From: Acidimicrobiaceae bacterium
GTDB lineage: Bacteria > Actinomycetota > Acidimicrobiia > Acidimicrobiales > Ilumatobacteraceae
DNA: 64,000 nucleotides
Reading direction: 5' to 3'
Assembly (NCBI GenBank): GCA_016722025.1
Contig: JADKGZ010000001.1
Coordinates: forward strand, 310,001 to 374,000
This document shows positions 35,831-45,109 of the stretch, one piece after another (within the stretch, counting starts at the first letter, position 1; each line of letters opens with the position of its first letter). Below the pieces are notes generated by a model. It was not told where the DNA came from. It was given only the letters and a program-made list of their open reading frames with translations, and made no database searches. Made by a program: the position numbers and the translations under genes.

Positions 35831-38044
35831 CTATTGCATTGCTGCGGGCAGCGGCTTGGCGTGCACGATGGTGAGCCGCTTGGTGCTGCGTGTGAGTGCC
35901 ACGTACAGCGCGCGCAGGCCCTGCTGCTCGCCGGCAACGATGTCGGCGGGTTCCACCACCACCACGCCGTCGAGCTCGAGACCCTTGACGACGCTGACCG
36001 GCACCACGGTGATGCCCATCTCCAAGCCGGTGCGAGTGGCCTTGCCGTGCTCGATGCCGGCCGCAGCGAGCGCGCCCGACACTGCCTCGAACATCGCGTC
36101 GGGCACCACGATGGCGATGTTGCCTTCGCCGACGTCGGCGTCGAGATCCTTGGTGGCGGCGACCACTGCGGTGAGCAGCTCGCTACCCGCCACGTGCACG
36201 TACTCGGGGTGCTCGTCGCCCGCGCGCACGCTGGTGGGCGCACGCAGCGAGGGCGTGGCGGCCATCATCACCTTGTTGGCCAGCTCCATGATCTGCGCGG
36301 GAATGCGATACCCGACGCTGAGGCCGATGACCCGTGCACCACGGGTGGCGGGCAGGTGGCGCAGGATGTCGTCCCAATCGTCGGGGGCCAGGGCGCCAGT
36401 GGCCTGGGCGATGTCGCCCACCACGGTCATGCTGCCGTTGAGCGAACGGCGCGACACCATGCGCAGCTGCATCGGCGTGAGGTCTTGCACTTCGTCGACC
36501 ACGATGTGGCCGTAGGTGCGGATCTCGTCGGCCTCGTCAGGCTTCAGCGTGCCCTTCGCCGGGCGGGCGCCGAGGTAGCTGCGGGCTTCGTCGAGGATGG
36601 CGACGTCGTGCTCGGTCCAGCGCACATCGACAACGTCGGCCTCGCGATCGCGGTACAGCGACAGGTACTCGGCTTCGCTGAGGTGCTTCGCGCCGGCCAA
36701 CTTCAGCAGGGCCCGGCTGCCGTACAGGTCGTGCAGCAGTTGCGCCGGCGAGAGCACCGGCCACATGCGTTCCAGCGCGGCGCGCACCTCGGGCAGCGCG
36801 CGTACCGCTTCCTTCACGTGTGCAACGGTGACCGCTTCGTCGTGCCAGCCGGCGGCCATCGCCGCCCACACTTCGCCCTCGACCCAACGGCGAGCGGCGT
36901 TGTGCTTGCGGAACCGGCGCTGTGCGGCGCGCACGATGCGGGCGGACTCGGCGGCACGCAGGCGCACGTAGCCGGTGCGGAACGGCACCACCAGGTCGTC
37001 GCGCAGCGGGCGCTCGCGGTCGGTGACGGCCTTGTCGATGACCAGGCTGATACGTAGGTCGCCCTTCACGCGCGCAGCCATCTGGTTGTCGGGAGGGTCG
37101 ATCGCGTAACGGGCCCACTGCACGTCGTGCACCAGATCGGCCAACACGACCTGCTCGATGCCTGCCTCGCCCAACGAGGGCAACACGCGCTCGATGTAGC
37201 GCAGGAACACGCGGTTGGGGCCGATGACCAGCACGCCTTGATCTTCCAGCGGGAAGCGGAAGGTGTACAGCAAGTAGGCGGCACGGTGCAGCGCCACCAC
37301 GGTCTTGCCGGTGCCAGGCCCACCTTGCACGACCAGCACACCGGCTTGCGGGCTGCGGATGATCTCGTCCTGCTCGCCTTGAATGGTGGCGACGATGTCG
37401 CCCAGTTGCCCGGTGCGACCTCGCTCGAGCGCGGCCAGCAGGGTGCTGTAGCCCCTGATGCCATCCGGCCGAGGAGCCGTGCCGACCACGGGGTCGCCTT
37501 CCGCTCCGATGCCCAGATGCCCGTCGCCGAACAGCTCGTCCTCCAGGCCCAGCAGCTGGCGGCCCTGCACGTGGAAGTGGCGCCGGCGAACCAGACCGAG
37601 TGGATCACGACCGGTGGCGCGGTAGAACGGCTCGGCCACCGGCGCCCGCCAATCGACCACCACCGGGTCGCTGTTCTCGTCGGCCACGGCGAGGCGACCG
37701 ATGTGGAAGCTCTCCACCCCGGCTCCTTCGACGTCGACACCGCCCGCTGCACGCGCGTCGGCCCGGTCGTCGTCGGTGCGGTCGCCCTCGGTGCGGTCGA
37801 TGCGACCGAACACCAGCGCAGCCGTGCCCAGATCCAGCTGGGTGAGCCGGTTGAACACGGCCTCGTCGAACACGTCGCGCTCGTAGCGGGCCTGGAAGGT
37901 GCCCCCGAGGGTGCCTTCGTGGAGCCCACGCATCTTCCACGCGTCGACTTTGCTCTGCTCGAGGCAGTGGTAGGCGTGGTCGATGAACGCCTGCTCGGTA
38001 GCGAGATCGGGGTGATGTTGCGACATGGTGGTGTGAGGTGCCAC
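35831..38044 (-). CDS. helD: HelD-like RNA polymerase-associated helicase (UvrD/Rep family)
   Basis: A superfamily 1 ATPase of up to 737 residues. The coiled N-terminal arm is followed by VVVDWRAPVAEPFYRATG, a conserved HelD segment, Walker A VQGGPGTGKTVVALHRAAYL, motif II YGHIVVDEVQDLTPMQL, motif IV-like VIGLSVGYRIPAQI and motif VI RALYVALTRSTKRLTIVH. Actinobacterial HelD binds RNA polymerase, frees stalled complexes and can protect against rifamycins. The start may be GTG 38044 or, more conservatively, ATG 38026. A promoter with -35 TTGGCG and -10 TAGAGT lies upstream. Confidence 0.88.
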   Translation of the reverse strand: MAPHTTMSQHHPDLATEQAFIDHAYHCLEQSKVDAWKMRGLHEGTLGGTFQARYERDVFDEAVFNRLTQLDLGTAALVFGRIDRTEGDRTDDDRADARAAGGVDVEGAGVESFHIGRLAVADENSDPVVVDWRAPVAEPFYRATGRDPLGLVRRRHFHVQGRQLLGLEDELFGDGHLGIGAEGDPVVGTAPRPDGIRGYSTLLAALERGRTGQLGDIVATIQGEQDEIIRSPQAGVLVVQGGPGTGKTVVALHRAAYLLYTFRFPLEDQGVLVIGPNRVFLRYIERVLPSLGEAGIEQVVLADLVHDVQWARYAIDPPDNQMAARVKGDLRISLVIDKAVTDRERPLRDDLVVPFRTGYVRLRAAESARIVRAAQRRFRKHNAARRWVEGEVWAAMAAGWHDEAVTVAHVKEAVRALPEVRAALERMWPVLSPAQLLHDLYGSRALLKLAGAKHLSEAEYLSLYRDREADVVDVRWTEHDVAILDEARSYLGARPAKGTLKPDEADEIRTYGHIVVDEVQDLTPMQLRMVSRRSLNGSMTVVGDIAQATGALAPDDWDDILRHLPATRGARVIGLSVGYRIPAQIMELANKVMMAATPSLRAPTSVRAGDEHPEYVHVAGSELLTAVVAATKDLDADVGEGNIAIVVPDAMFEAVSGALAAAGIEHGKATRTGLEMGITVVPVSVVKGLELDGVVVVEPADIVAGEQQGLRALYVALTRSTKRLTIVHAKPLPAAMQ

Positions 38045-38075
38045 GCCCTTCAGGACCCGGAAACGTGGTCTGAAA

Positions 38076-38103
38076 ACTCTATCGGCAGCCGCAGGTACGC
38101 CAA
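38076..38103 (-). promoter_or_regulatory. Promoter candidate for helD
   Basis: On the minus strand TTGGCG (38103-38098) and TAGAGT (38081-38076) are separated by 16 bases, close to the housekeeping sigma-factor consensus. They lie about 30-50 bases before the two possible helD start codons. Confidence 0.5.
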
Positions 38104-38155
38104 CCGGCAGCGCGCAGATGCCGCATGCGCCGGCGTGGGTGGGGTGCGCTGGCGC

Positions 38156-38949
38156 TCAGGCGGTGGTGGCGATGCCGCCGTCGACGGCGATGACCGAGCC
38201 GGTGACGTACGAGCCGGCCCGGCTGGCGAGGAAGACAGCGACACCCGCCATGTCGTCGGGTCGCCCGATGCGCCCCAGCGGCGACGACTTGGCGATCGAC
38301 TCGCCGAACGCCTGCAGCGTCGCAGCCATCATTTTGCTCTCGAACGGGCCCGGAGCAATTGCGTTGACCGTGATGTGCTGAGGGCCGAGCTTGCGCGCCA
38401 GCGCGCGAGTGAGGTGGTGCACGCCGGCCTTGCTGGCGGCGTAGCTGTAGGTGTCCATCGGGTTCACGTGCAGCCCGTCGATGGAGCCGACGTTGATCAC
38501 GCGCGGCTCGGGTCGTCGGCCGTCGCACCGGCGCGCAGGTTGGGCAGCAGCCGCTGCGTGAGGAAGAACACTCCCTTCACGTTCGTGTCCATCACCTTGT
38601 CCCAGGCGTGCTCGCTGAAGTCGTCGAGCGGCATGCCCCAGGTGGCACCTGCGTTGTTGACGAGGATGTTCAGCGTGGGGAAGTGCGCCGCCACCTCGGC
38701 AGCCAGCTTCTCCACGCCTTCCAGCGTGCTCACGTCGGCACGGATCGCGTGCACGTCGCCGAACGCGGACAGTGCGATGCGAGCATCGTCGAGCTCGCTC
38801 TGCTTGCGCGAGGAGATCACCACGCTGGCACCTGCATCGAGCAAACCGCGAGCGATCATGGCCCCGATGCCACGGCTGCCGCCGGTGACGACCGCGGTCT
38901 TTCCCTCCAGGGAGAACAGACGAGGGTGAGGGGACTGGTCAGCTGCCAT
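38156..38949 (-). CDS. Short-chain dehydrogenase/reductase (frameshifted as sequenced)
   Basis: An SDR oxidoreductase of about 265 residues. The NAD(P)-binding motif is VVTGGSRGIGAMIARGLLDA, followed by NILVNNAGATWGMPLDDF. The catalytic Tyr-Lys pair is in DTYSYAASKAGVHHLTRALA. The C-terminus SYVTGSVIAVDGG is typical of classical SDRs. A frame break near 38500-38504 lies just before VINVGSIDGLHVNPMDT. The start LFSLEGKTAVVTGG resembles FabG/gluconate-dehydrogenase-type members; the substrate cannot be told. Confidence 0.87.
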
Positions 38950-38961
38950 CCCGCGATCCTG

Positions 38962-40979
38962 CTACACCGCAGCGAGTCGCAACAGCACCGGACCGAGGAA
39001 CTCGTCCATCACCCACAGCGCGCCGGCGGCGCTGAGGTGCAAGCCATCACTGCGCACGGCATCGTCGTCGTCCGCGCCGAGCTCGCCGAACCACGAGTCG
39101 AGGTGCACCACGTCGACAACACCCGGGAACTCGCCGGCGACGGTGTCGATCACCTCGGTCAGCAACCGCCAGCCCTCCGGCGTGTAGATCTCGGACTCCC
39201 AGCCGACCCACCAGTCGCTCGGCGCCGGCGGCACGACCCATGCGATGCGCTGCACGCCACCGGCCACCAGCGTGAGTGCCGCGGCGCGATAGTCGTCGAG
39301 CATGCGCGCCCGATAGCGGTCGTCGGTCGGCAGCAACATGCCCTCGTCGCCACTCCACTCGCGCATCGTCAGGTCGGGGATGGTCACCATGATCAACGCG
39401 AGTTGCGGACCGTTGGTGCGCAACACGTGTGGCAGGTCACTGCCGAACACCTCGTCGCACTGCTCGCCGAACTCGTTGCTCACATCCCCCAACAGCGTGG
39501 CGCCCCTGATCAACCCGCAACCGAGGCTGGCGATCGACGCCACGGTTCGCCCAGGGGCCTCACCCGCCCACGCGGTGAGGCCGTCGTTGAGCGCGACCGC
39601 CGTCGAGTCGCCGATCAACACCACGTTCAACGAGTCGACCCGCAAGGCCGCTGCCGTTGCCGCTGTCGTCGACGCTGCCGTTGTCGTTGTGACGTGACGT
39701 GACGTGACGTGACGTGACGTGACGTTGACGTGGACGTTGCCGGTGACGTTGACGTTGACGTTGACGGCTGCGCCACCGACGTCGGCGTGACGGACCGTGC
39801 GACCGCGACCTTGCGGCGCCCCGGCGCCGCCGGCACCAGCAGCACGGCCAGCACGACCACTGCCGCGGTGATCGGCATGGCCAGCGTCAGCGCACGGCGC
39901 GGCGAGAACCCACCGCGGCGTACCGGCTGCTCCACCACGACGAACGACAGCACAGCAACGAGCACCGTGGCGGCGATGCGCAGTGCGAACAACGACCAAC
40001 CGGTCAACCCCACAGTTCGCCGCGTGAGCAGCAGGAAGATCGGCCAGTGGTACACGTACACCCCGTAACTGATGCGCCCCAACCACACCAGCGGCTGCAC
40101 CGAGAGGGCCGTGCGCAGCACCCCCGGAGCCTGCAGACCGAGGATCAGGGCCGCCGAGGCGAGACTGAACACACCCAACCACCCGGCGTACGCCGGCCCT
40201 CCTCGTGTCGGCCACTCGACAGCCGCCCACAGCACCACACCCAGCCCGCCGACCCCCAGCGCACCGAGCCAGCGGGGTCGGCGCTGCCACACCACGCAAC
40301 CGGCGGCGAGCGCCGCGCCACTGAGGATCTCACCGACCCGTGCCGGTGTCGCCCAGTACGCCTCGTCGGGCCCCCAGTGCACGGCGATGACTCGAGCGGC
40401 GACGACCCCCGTCGCGGCCAGCGCCGCGAGCGACATGAAGAGCCGCATGCGCCCCTTCGAGACGCGCCGCAGCAGCATGAACGCGAGCGGCCAGACCCAG
40501 TAGAACTGCTCCTCCACCGCCAGCGACCAGTAGTGCTCGACCGGGCTGGTCACGCCGGCCGACCGACTCAACAGATCCGCGTACGACCCCGAGCCGTGCA
40601 ACGCGTTCCAGTTGGCCACCTGCATCGCCGCGCTGACGATGTCGCGCCGCAGGTGCGGCACGCCGGCGAACTGGCCGCTCCACGCCAGCAACGCAATCGC
40701 CACCAAGCACAGCAGGCTTGCCGGCAACAACCGCTTCGCTCGCCGTACCACGAAGGCCGACCACGACACGCGGCCGGTGCGCTGGTGCTCGAGGATGAGC
40801 AACGACGTGATGAGGAAGCCCGACAACGTGAAGAACACCGACACGCCCACGTAGCCGCCCGACATCCAGGAGAAGCCGCTGTGGAAGCACAGCACCAGGG
40901 CCACCGCCACGCCACGCACACCATCCAGCGCCGGCTGGTACCCGAACTGCTGGTCGCCGGGCACCGAAGGTTGATGCAC
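38962..40979 (-). CDS. Acyltransferase-3/SGNH fusion (OafA-like), out of frame at a 5-bp repeat
   Basis: A predicted membrane O-acyltransferase. The N-terminal half has about ten membrane helices with the acyltransferase-3 motifs ALDGVRGVAVALVLCFHSG, FFTLSGFLITSLLILEHQ and EHYWSLAVEEQFYWVWPLAF. The C-terminal half is an extracytoplasmic SGNH esterase-like domain with VVLIGDSTAVALNDGL and SDGLHLSAAGALWV. The halves are in different frames, joined by a linker with seven copies of a pentamer at 39690-39724. Loss of one unit or gain of two makes one protein of about 670 residues; as written, translation stops at 39627 after the acyltransferase domain. Start approximate (GTG 40979). Likely substrate: a surface glycan. 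Confidence 0.85.
39690..39724. repeat. Pentanucleotide tandem repeat (TGACG)7 inside the acyltransferase-SGNH gene
   Basis: Seven perfect copies of TGACG on the plus strand (CGTCA in the coding direction), followed by degenerate TTGACG hexamers to about 39765. The repeat lies in the linker between the membrane and SGNH domains, and its length sets the reading frame of the SGNH half. Confidence 0.95.
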
Positions 40980-41018
40980 AGGACGCAACACGGCGACGCA
41001 CGGTAACGTGCCCGGGCG

Positions 41019-42071
41019 ATGGCGTCCACCCCCTTCCTCGACGCGGCCTCGGGCCGCCCGGCCGCGCACACCCCTGTGTGGTTCATGCGGCAGGCGGGCC
41101 GCAGCCTGCCCGAGTACCGGGCACTGCGTGGCGAAGGCAGCATCCTCGATGCGATCAAGGTGCCCGACCTCGCCACCGAGCTCACGCTGCAGCCCGTGCG
41201 CCGCTATGGCGTCGATGCCGCCGTGCTCTACAGCGACATCGTGGTTCCCGCGCACGCCGTCGGCTTCGGCATCGACGTGGCACCGGGCACCGGGCCGGTG
41301 TGCGCCACACCGTTCCGCACGGCCGCCGACCTCGCCCGCCTGCGCGAGTTCGAGCCCGAAGCCGACACGCCCTACGTGCTCGACACCGTGCGGCAGATGG
41401 TGGCCGAGCTCCCCGAGCAGGTGCCGCTGCTCGGTTTTGCCGGCGCCCCCTTCACCGTTGCCAGCTACCTCGTGGAAGGGCGCCCCAGCCGCACCTACGA
41501 GCACACCAAGCGACTGATGCACACCGAGCCGGTGTTGTGGCACTCGCTGATGGCCCGCCTCGTGCAACACGCCGTCGCCTCCATCAGCAGCCAGCTGGCC
41601 AACGGCGCGCGCGCCTTCCAGCTGTTCGACTCATGGGCGGGCGCGCTCAGTGCCGTCGACTACGAGCGGTTCGTACTGCCACATTCGAGGTCGGTGTTCC
41701 AGCAGCTGCGGGCGCTGCATCCCGAGGCGCCGGGCATCCACTTCGGCATCGGCTGCGACCACCTGCTCGAGCACATGCTCGCCGCCGGGCCCAAGGTGCT
41801 CGGGCTCGATTGGCGCACATCCATCCTCGGCGCGCGTGTGCGCATGGGCCCAGACCTGGTGGTGCAAGGCAACCTCGACCCAGCACTGGTGCTCGCCGGC
41901 ACTGACGTTGCACTCGACGGCACCGATGCGGTGCTTGCCGACAACCGCTTGGCCGACGGCACCCAACACCCCGGCCACATCTTCAACCTCGGCCACGGCG
42001 TGCAGCCCAACACCGACCCGACGGTGCTCACCGCCGTGGCCGCTCGCGTGCACGAGGCGACACGACGATGA
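41019..42071 (+). CDS. hemE: Uroporphyrinogen decarboxylase
   Basis: A 350-residue enzyme converting uroporphyrinogen III to coproporphyrinogen III. Signatures: VWFMRQAGRSLPEYRALRG near the N-terminus (catalytic Arg residues), LYSDIVVPAHAVGFGIDV (Asp), GFAGAPFTVASYLVEG, and the C-terminal HIFNLGHGVQPNTDPTVL. It opens a block with hemH and hemY. TAACGT (41004-41009) lies nine bases upstream of the ATG and may be the -10. Confidence 0.95.
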   Translation: MASTPFLDAASGRPAAHTPVWFMRQAGRSLPEYRALRGEGSILDAIKVPDLATELTLQPVRRYGVDAAVLYSDIVVPAHAVGFGIDVAPGTGPVCATPFRTAADLARLREFEPEADTPYVLDTVRQMVAELPEQVPLLGFAGAPFTVASYLVEGRPSRTYEHTKRLMHTEPVLWHSLMARLVQHAVASISSQLANGARAFQLFDSWAGALSAVDYERFVLPHSRSVFQQLRALHPEAPGIHFGIGCDHLLEHMLAAGPKVLGLDWRTSILGARVRMGPDLVVQGNLDPALVLAGTDVALDGTDAVLADNRLADGTQHPGHIFNLGHGVQPNTDPTVLTAVAARVHEATRR

Positions 42072-42994
42072 CCTCCACGACGGCGGTGCTGCTGATGGCG
42101 TACGGCACCCCGCGCACACGCGACGAGATCGAGCCCTACTACACCGACATCCGCCGCGGCCGTGCCCCCACCCCCGAGCAGCTGGCCGACCTCACGGCTC
42201 GCTACGACGCGCTGGGCGGCACCAGCCCGTTGGCGGCGCGCACCGAGGCGCAACGAGCCGGCCTGCAGGTTGCTCTCGACCACGCCGCCCCCGGCCGCTA
42301 TCACGTGGCGTTGGGCCTCAAGCACGCACACCCGAAGGTGGAGGTGGCGGTCGACCAGTTGGCGGCCGAGGGGTTCCGTCACATCGTCGGTCTCGTGTTG
42401 GCGCCGCACTACTCGGCGTTCTCCATCGGCCAGTACCTCGATCGCGCCCGCGCTGCGGCCGAACCGCACGGCATCACCGTCAGCGGCATCGAGAGCTGGG
42501 CTACGGAACCGGCGTTCGTGCAGTTCGTCGCCACCGACCTTCGCGCCAAGCTGGCCACCCTGCCCCCCAACACGAAGGTGCTGTTCACCGCTCACTCGCT
42601 GCCACAACGCATCGTTGCAGCCGGCGACCGCTACCCCGACGAGCTGCGCGCCACCGCCGAGGCAGTGGCCGCCGCGGCCGGTCTCGGCCGGTGGAACAGC
42701 TGGGCGCTCGCCTGGCAGAGCGCGGGGCGCACGCCAGAGCCGTGGTTGGGCCCCGACATCCTGCAGGTGATCGACGAGCTCGCCGACTCGGAGAACCACG
42801 CCGGTGCCGAGCGCGGCGTGCTCGTCAGCGCAGTGGGCTTCGTGGCCGACCACCTGGAAGTGCTGTACGACCTCGACATCGAGGCTGCCCGTCACGCCGC
42901 CCAGCGCGGCCTGGCGTTCGCCCGCACCGCCTGCGTCAACGACGATCCGACGGTGATGGCCGCGCTCGCCCGACGTGTGATCGAAGCCGGCTAG
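42068..42994 (+). CDS. hemH: Ferrochelatase (probably coproporphyrin ferrochelatase)
   Basis: A 308-residue chelatase that inserts iron into a porphyrin. Signatures: AVLLMAYGTPRTRDEIEPYY at the N-terminus, VGLVLAPHYSAFSIGQY with the catalytic His, VLFTAHSLPQRIVAAGD, and SAVGFVADHLEVLYDLDIEA. In actinobacteria the enzyme usually acts on coproporphyrin III (CpfC), which fits its place next to a HemY-type oxidase. The ATG overlaps the hemE stop (ATGA). Confidence 0.93.
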   Translation: MTSTTAVLLMAYGTPRTRDEIEPYYTDIRRGRAPTPEQLADLTARYDALGGTSPLAARTEAQRAGLQVALDHAAPGRYHVALGLKHAHPKVEVAVDQLAAEGFRHIVGLVLAPHYSAFSIGQYLDRARAAAEPHGITVSGIESWATEPAFVQFVATDLRAKLATLPPNTKVLFTAHSLPQRIVAAGDRYPDELRATAEAVAAAAGLGRWNSWALAWQSAGRTPEPWLGPDILQVIDELADSENHAGAERGVLVSAVGFVADHLEVLYDLDIEAARHAAQRGLAFARTACVNDDPTVMAALARRVIEAG

Positions 42995-42996
42995 TC

Positions 42997-44398
42997 ATGG
43001 CCGCTGGCAGCCAACGGGTCGCCGTGGTCGGCGGCGGCATCACTGGGCTCGCCGCTGCTCACGCACTGTGCACCGGCACCGGCAACGGGCAACGGCAACG
43101 GCACCGGCAACGGATTGGGCGTGCAGGTCACCGTCTTCGAGAGCGACGATCGCCTCGGTGGCAAGCTGCGCACCTCGCCGTTCGCCGGCCACCCGGGCAT
43201 CGACGAGGGGCCTGATGCGTTCCTGGCCCGCCTTCCCTGGGGCACCGCGCTGGCCACCGCCCTGGGTCTCCCCCTGGTCTCACCGCAAGCCGGCAGAGCC
43301 GCGGTGTGGTGGGATGCGCTGCACCCGATTCCCGAAGGGCTGCTGCTGGGCATGCCCACCGAGGTGATGGCGCTGGCCCGGTCGAGGTTGCTCAGCTGGC
43401 CCGGCAAGCTGCGCGCGGCCACCGAGCCGTTGCGTCGGCGAACGTCGCTGGAACCCGACTCGTTGGGCGGCTTCGTGCGCGCTCGCTTCGGCAGCGAGAT
43501 CCACCTGCGCCTGGTCGACCCGCTGGTGGGCAGCATCTACGCAGCCGACACCGACCACTTCAGCCTCGCGGCGGTCCCCCAGATCAACGACCTCGCCACG
43601 AAGGGCCGCAGCGTCCTCATCACCGGCCGCAAGATGCCCAAGCCGCCGGCCAACGCCGGGCCCGTGTTCTACGCCCCTCGCGATGGCATGGGTGCCCTCG
43701 CACTCGCCACGGCCGCCGCCGCCACGGCCGCCGGGGCCGAGTTGCGCACGAACACCCCGGTGCAGGCTGTCGAGCGCGACGGCAAGGGCTGGCGGGTCGA
43801 CGGCGAGCACTTCGCGGCAGTGCTGCTCGCCGCGCCGGCCGCGGCGGCGGGCCGGCTGCTCCGGCAGCCCGTGCCGGCGGCCGCCACCACGTTGGCGGCC
43901 ATCCCATCGGCCGACGTGGCGATGGTCACCATCGCGCTCGATGCCGGCGATTGGCCGCGCGGGCTGATCGGCATGAGCGGTTACCTCGTTCCCAAGCCGA
44001 AGCAGCGGTTGGTCACCGCCGTCTCGTTCGGGTCGCAGAAGTGGTCGCACTGGGAGCTGCCGTCATCGGTGGTGCTGCGCGTCTCGCTGGGCCGCGACGG
44101 TCTCGCGGTGCTGCATCTCTCCGACGAGCAACTGCTCGCCGCCGCGATCGACGAGGTGGGGCACCACCTCGGCCTCACCCTGCAACCGCAGCACGCGCGT
44201 GTCAGTCGCTGGCCGGGCGCCTTCCCCCAGTACCGGCCACACCACGCGGCACACGTGGCCACTGCCGAGCAGGCCCTGCCTGCTGGGCTCGCGATTGCAG
44301 GTGCCAGCTACCACGGCATCGGGGTACCGGCGTGCATTCGCTCGGCCCAACAGGCGGCAGCAGCGCTGCACACGTTTCTCCAGACGGTGGCAGACTGA
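42997..44398 (+). CDS. hemY: Coproporphyrinogen/protoporphyrinogen oxidase, HemY type (frameshifted as sequenced)
   Basis: An FAD oxidase of about 467 residues that aromatises the porphyrinogen ring. The Rossmann motif is VAVVGGGITGLAAAHAL at residues 8-24; VTVFESDDRLGGKLRTSPF follows, but only after a Gly-Asn/Thr repeat insertion and a frame break. An extra G in a GGG run at 43087-43089 causes the break. The rest, from GIDEGPDAFLARLPWG to AGASYHGIGVPACIRSAQQA, is typical PPOX. In the coproporphyrin pathway it would act before hemH (CgoX). The ATG at 42997 is two bases after the hemH stop. Confidence 0.92.
43072..43113 (+). repeat. Hexanucleotide-based repeat (GGCAAC/GGCACC) in hemY
   Basis: About seven degenerate hexamers encode alternating Gly-Asn and Gly-Thr in the HemY frame, inserted between the dinucleotide-binding helix and the next beta strand. 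The frame-breaking extra G lies inside this repeat at 43087-43089. Confidence 0.85.
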
Positions 44399-44403
44399 CC
44401 GTC

Positions 44404-45042
44404 ATGCGCCTCCGAGTGATCGCTCTCTCCCTGGTCGCCATGCTGCTCGCCGGCTGCGGCCAGGGCGCGCAGACGGGCGCTGCAGCCGTGCCGGCCAGCA
44501 CGAGCGCTGCTCCCGGCACCACTGCTTCGCCCACCACCACCATCGCCGCCACCACCACCGTGGCCACCACCACCAGCATCGCCACCACCACCACGTCGCT
44601 GGTGCTGCCGGTGCCGATGCCGCCTCCCGACCCGAAGATGAAGGAGCCGATCGTCGAGCTGGGCTCGCTCGAGATCCCCTCGCTGGGCGTGGTCAAGCCG
44701 ATGTTGGAGGGCGTCAGCCTCAGCGTGCTCGACCACGGCCCCGGCCACTGGCCGGGCAGCGCGATGCCGGGTCATGTCGGCAACGTGGTCATCGGCGGTC
44801 ACCGCACCAGCCACGACAAGCCGTTCCGCAACATCGACCAGCTGCTCCCCGGCGACGACGTCGTGCTCAACACCCTCGAAGGTCGCTTCGTGTACGAGGT
44901 CACCTCCACAGAAGTGGTCACTCCCGACGCGATCTGGATCATCGATCAGACGGCAGCGTTCACCGCCACCCTGTTCGCCTGTCATCCGGTGGGCTCCACC
45001 AAGGAGCGCATCGTGGTGCACTTGGAGCTCACCGACCAGTAG
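44404..45042 (+). CDS. Sortase with lipoprotein signal peptide
   Basis: A 212-residue sortase-fold protein. The N-terminus is a lipoprotein signal peptide (VIALSLVAMLLAGCGQGAQ), then a Thr-rich linker, then the catalytic domain: GNVVIGGHRTSHDKPFRNID with the catalytic His, ATLFACHPVGSTKERIVVHL with the catalytic Cys and Arg. It is related to the larger sortase at 22 kb. Sortases normally sit on a membrane helix; anchoring through a diacylglycerol-Cys is unusual. It starts five bases after hemY, but a metabolic link is not implied. Confidence 0.82.
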   Translation: MRLRVIALSLVAMLLAGCGQGAQTGAAAVPASTSAAPGTTASPTTTIAATTTVATTTSIATTTTSLVLPVPMPPPDPKMKEPIVELGSLEIPSLGVVKPMLEGVSLSVLDHGPGHWPGSAMPGHVGNVVIGGHRTSHDKPFRNIDQLLPGDDVVLNTLEGRFVYEVTSTEVVTPDAIWIIDQTAAFTATLFACHPVGSTKERIVVHLELTDQ

Positions 45043-45109
45043 GCCGTGCCGGCAATGGTGTGCCGGTGGCCGCCCTACACGAGCCGTCAGCCAGTAGCGT
45101 CGCACGACG

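Noticed and set aside
39690..39765. TGACG/TTGACG repeat as a replication origin iteron or CRISPR-like array
   Set aside because: The repeat lies inside a coding region, is too short and uniform for CRISPR spacers, and no replication genes are near.
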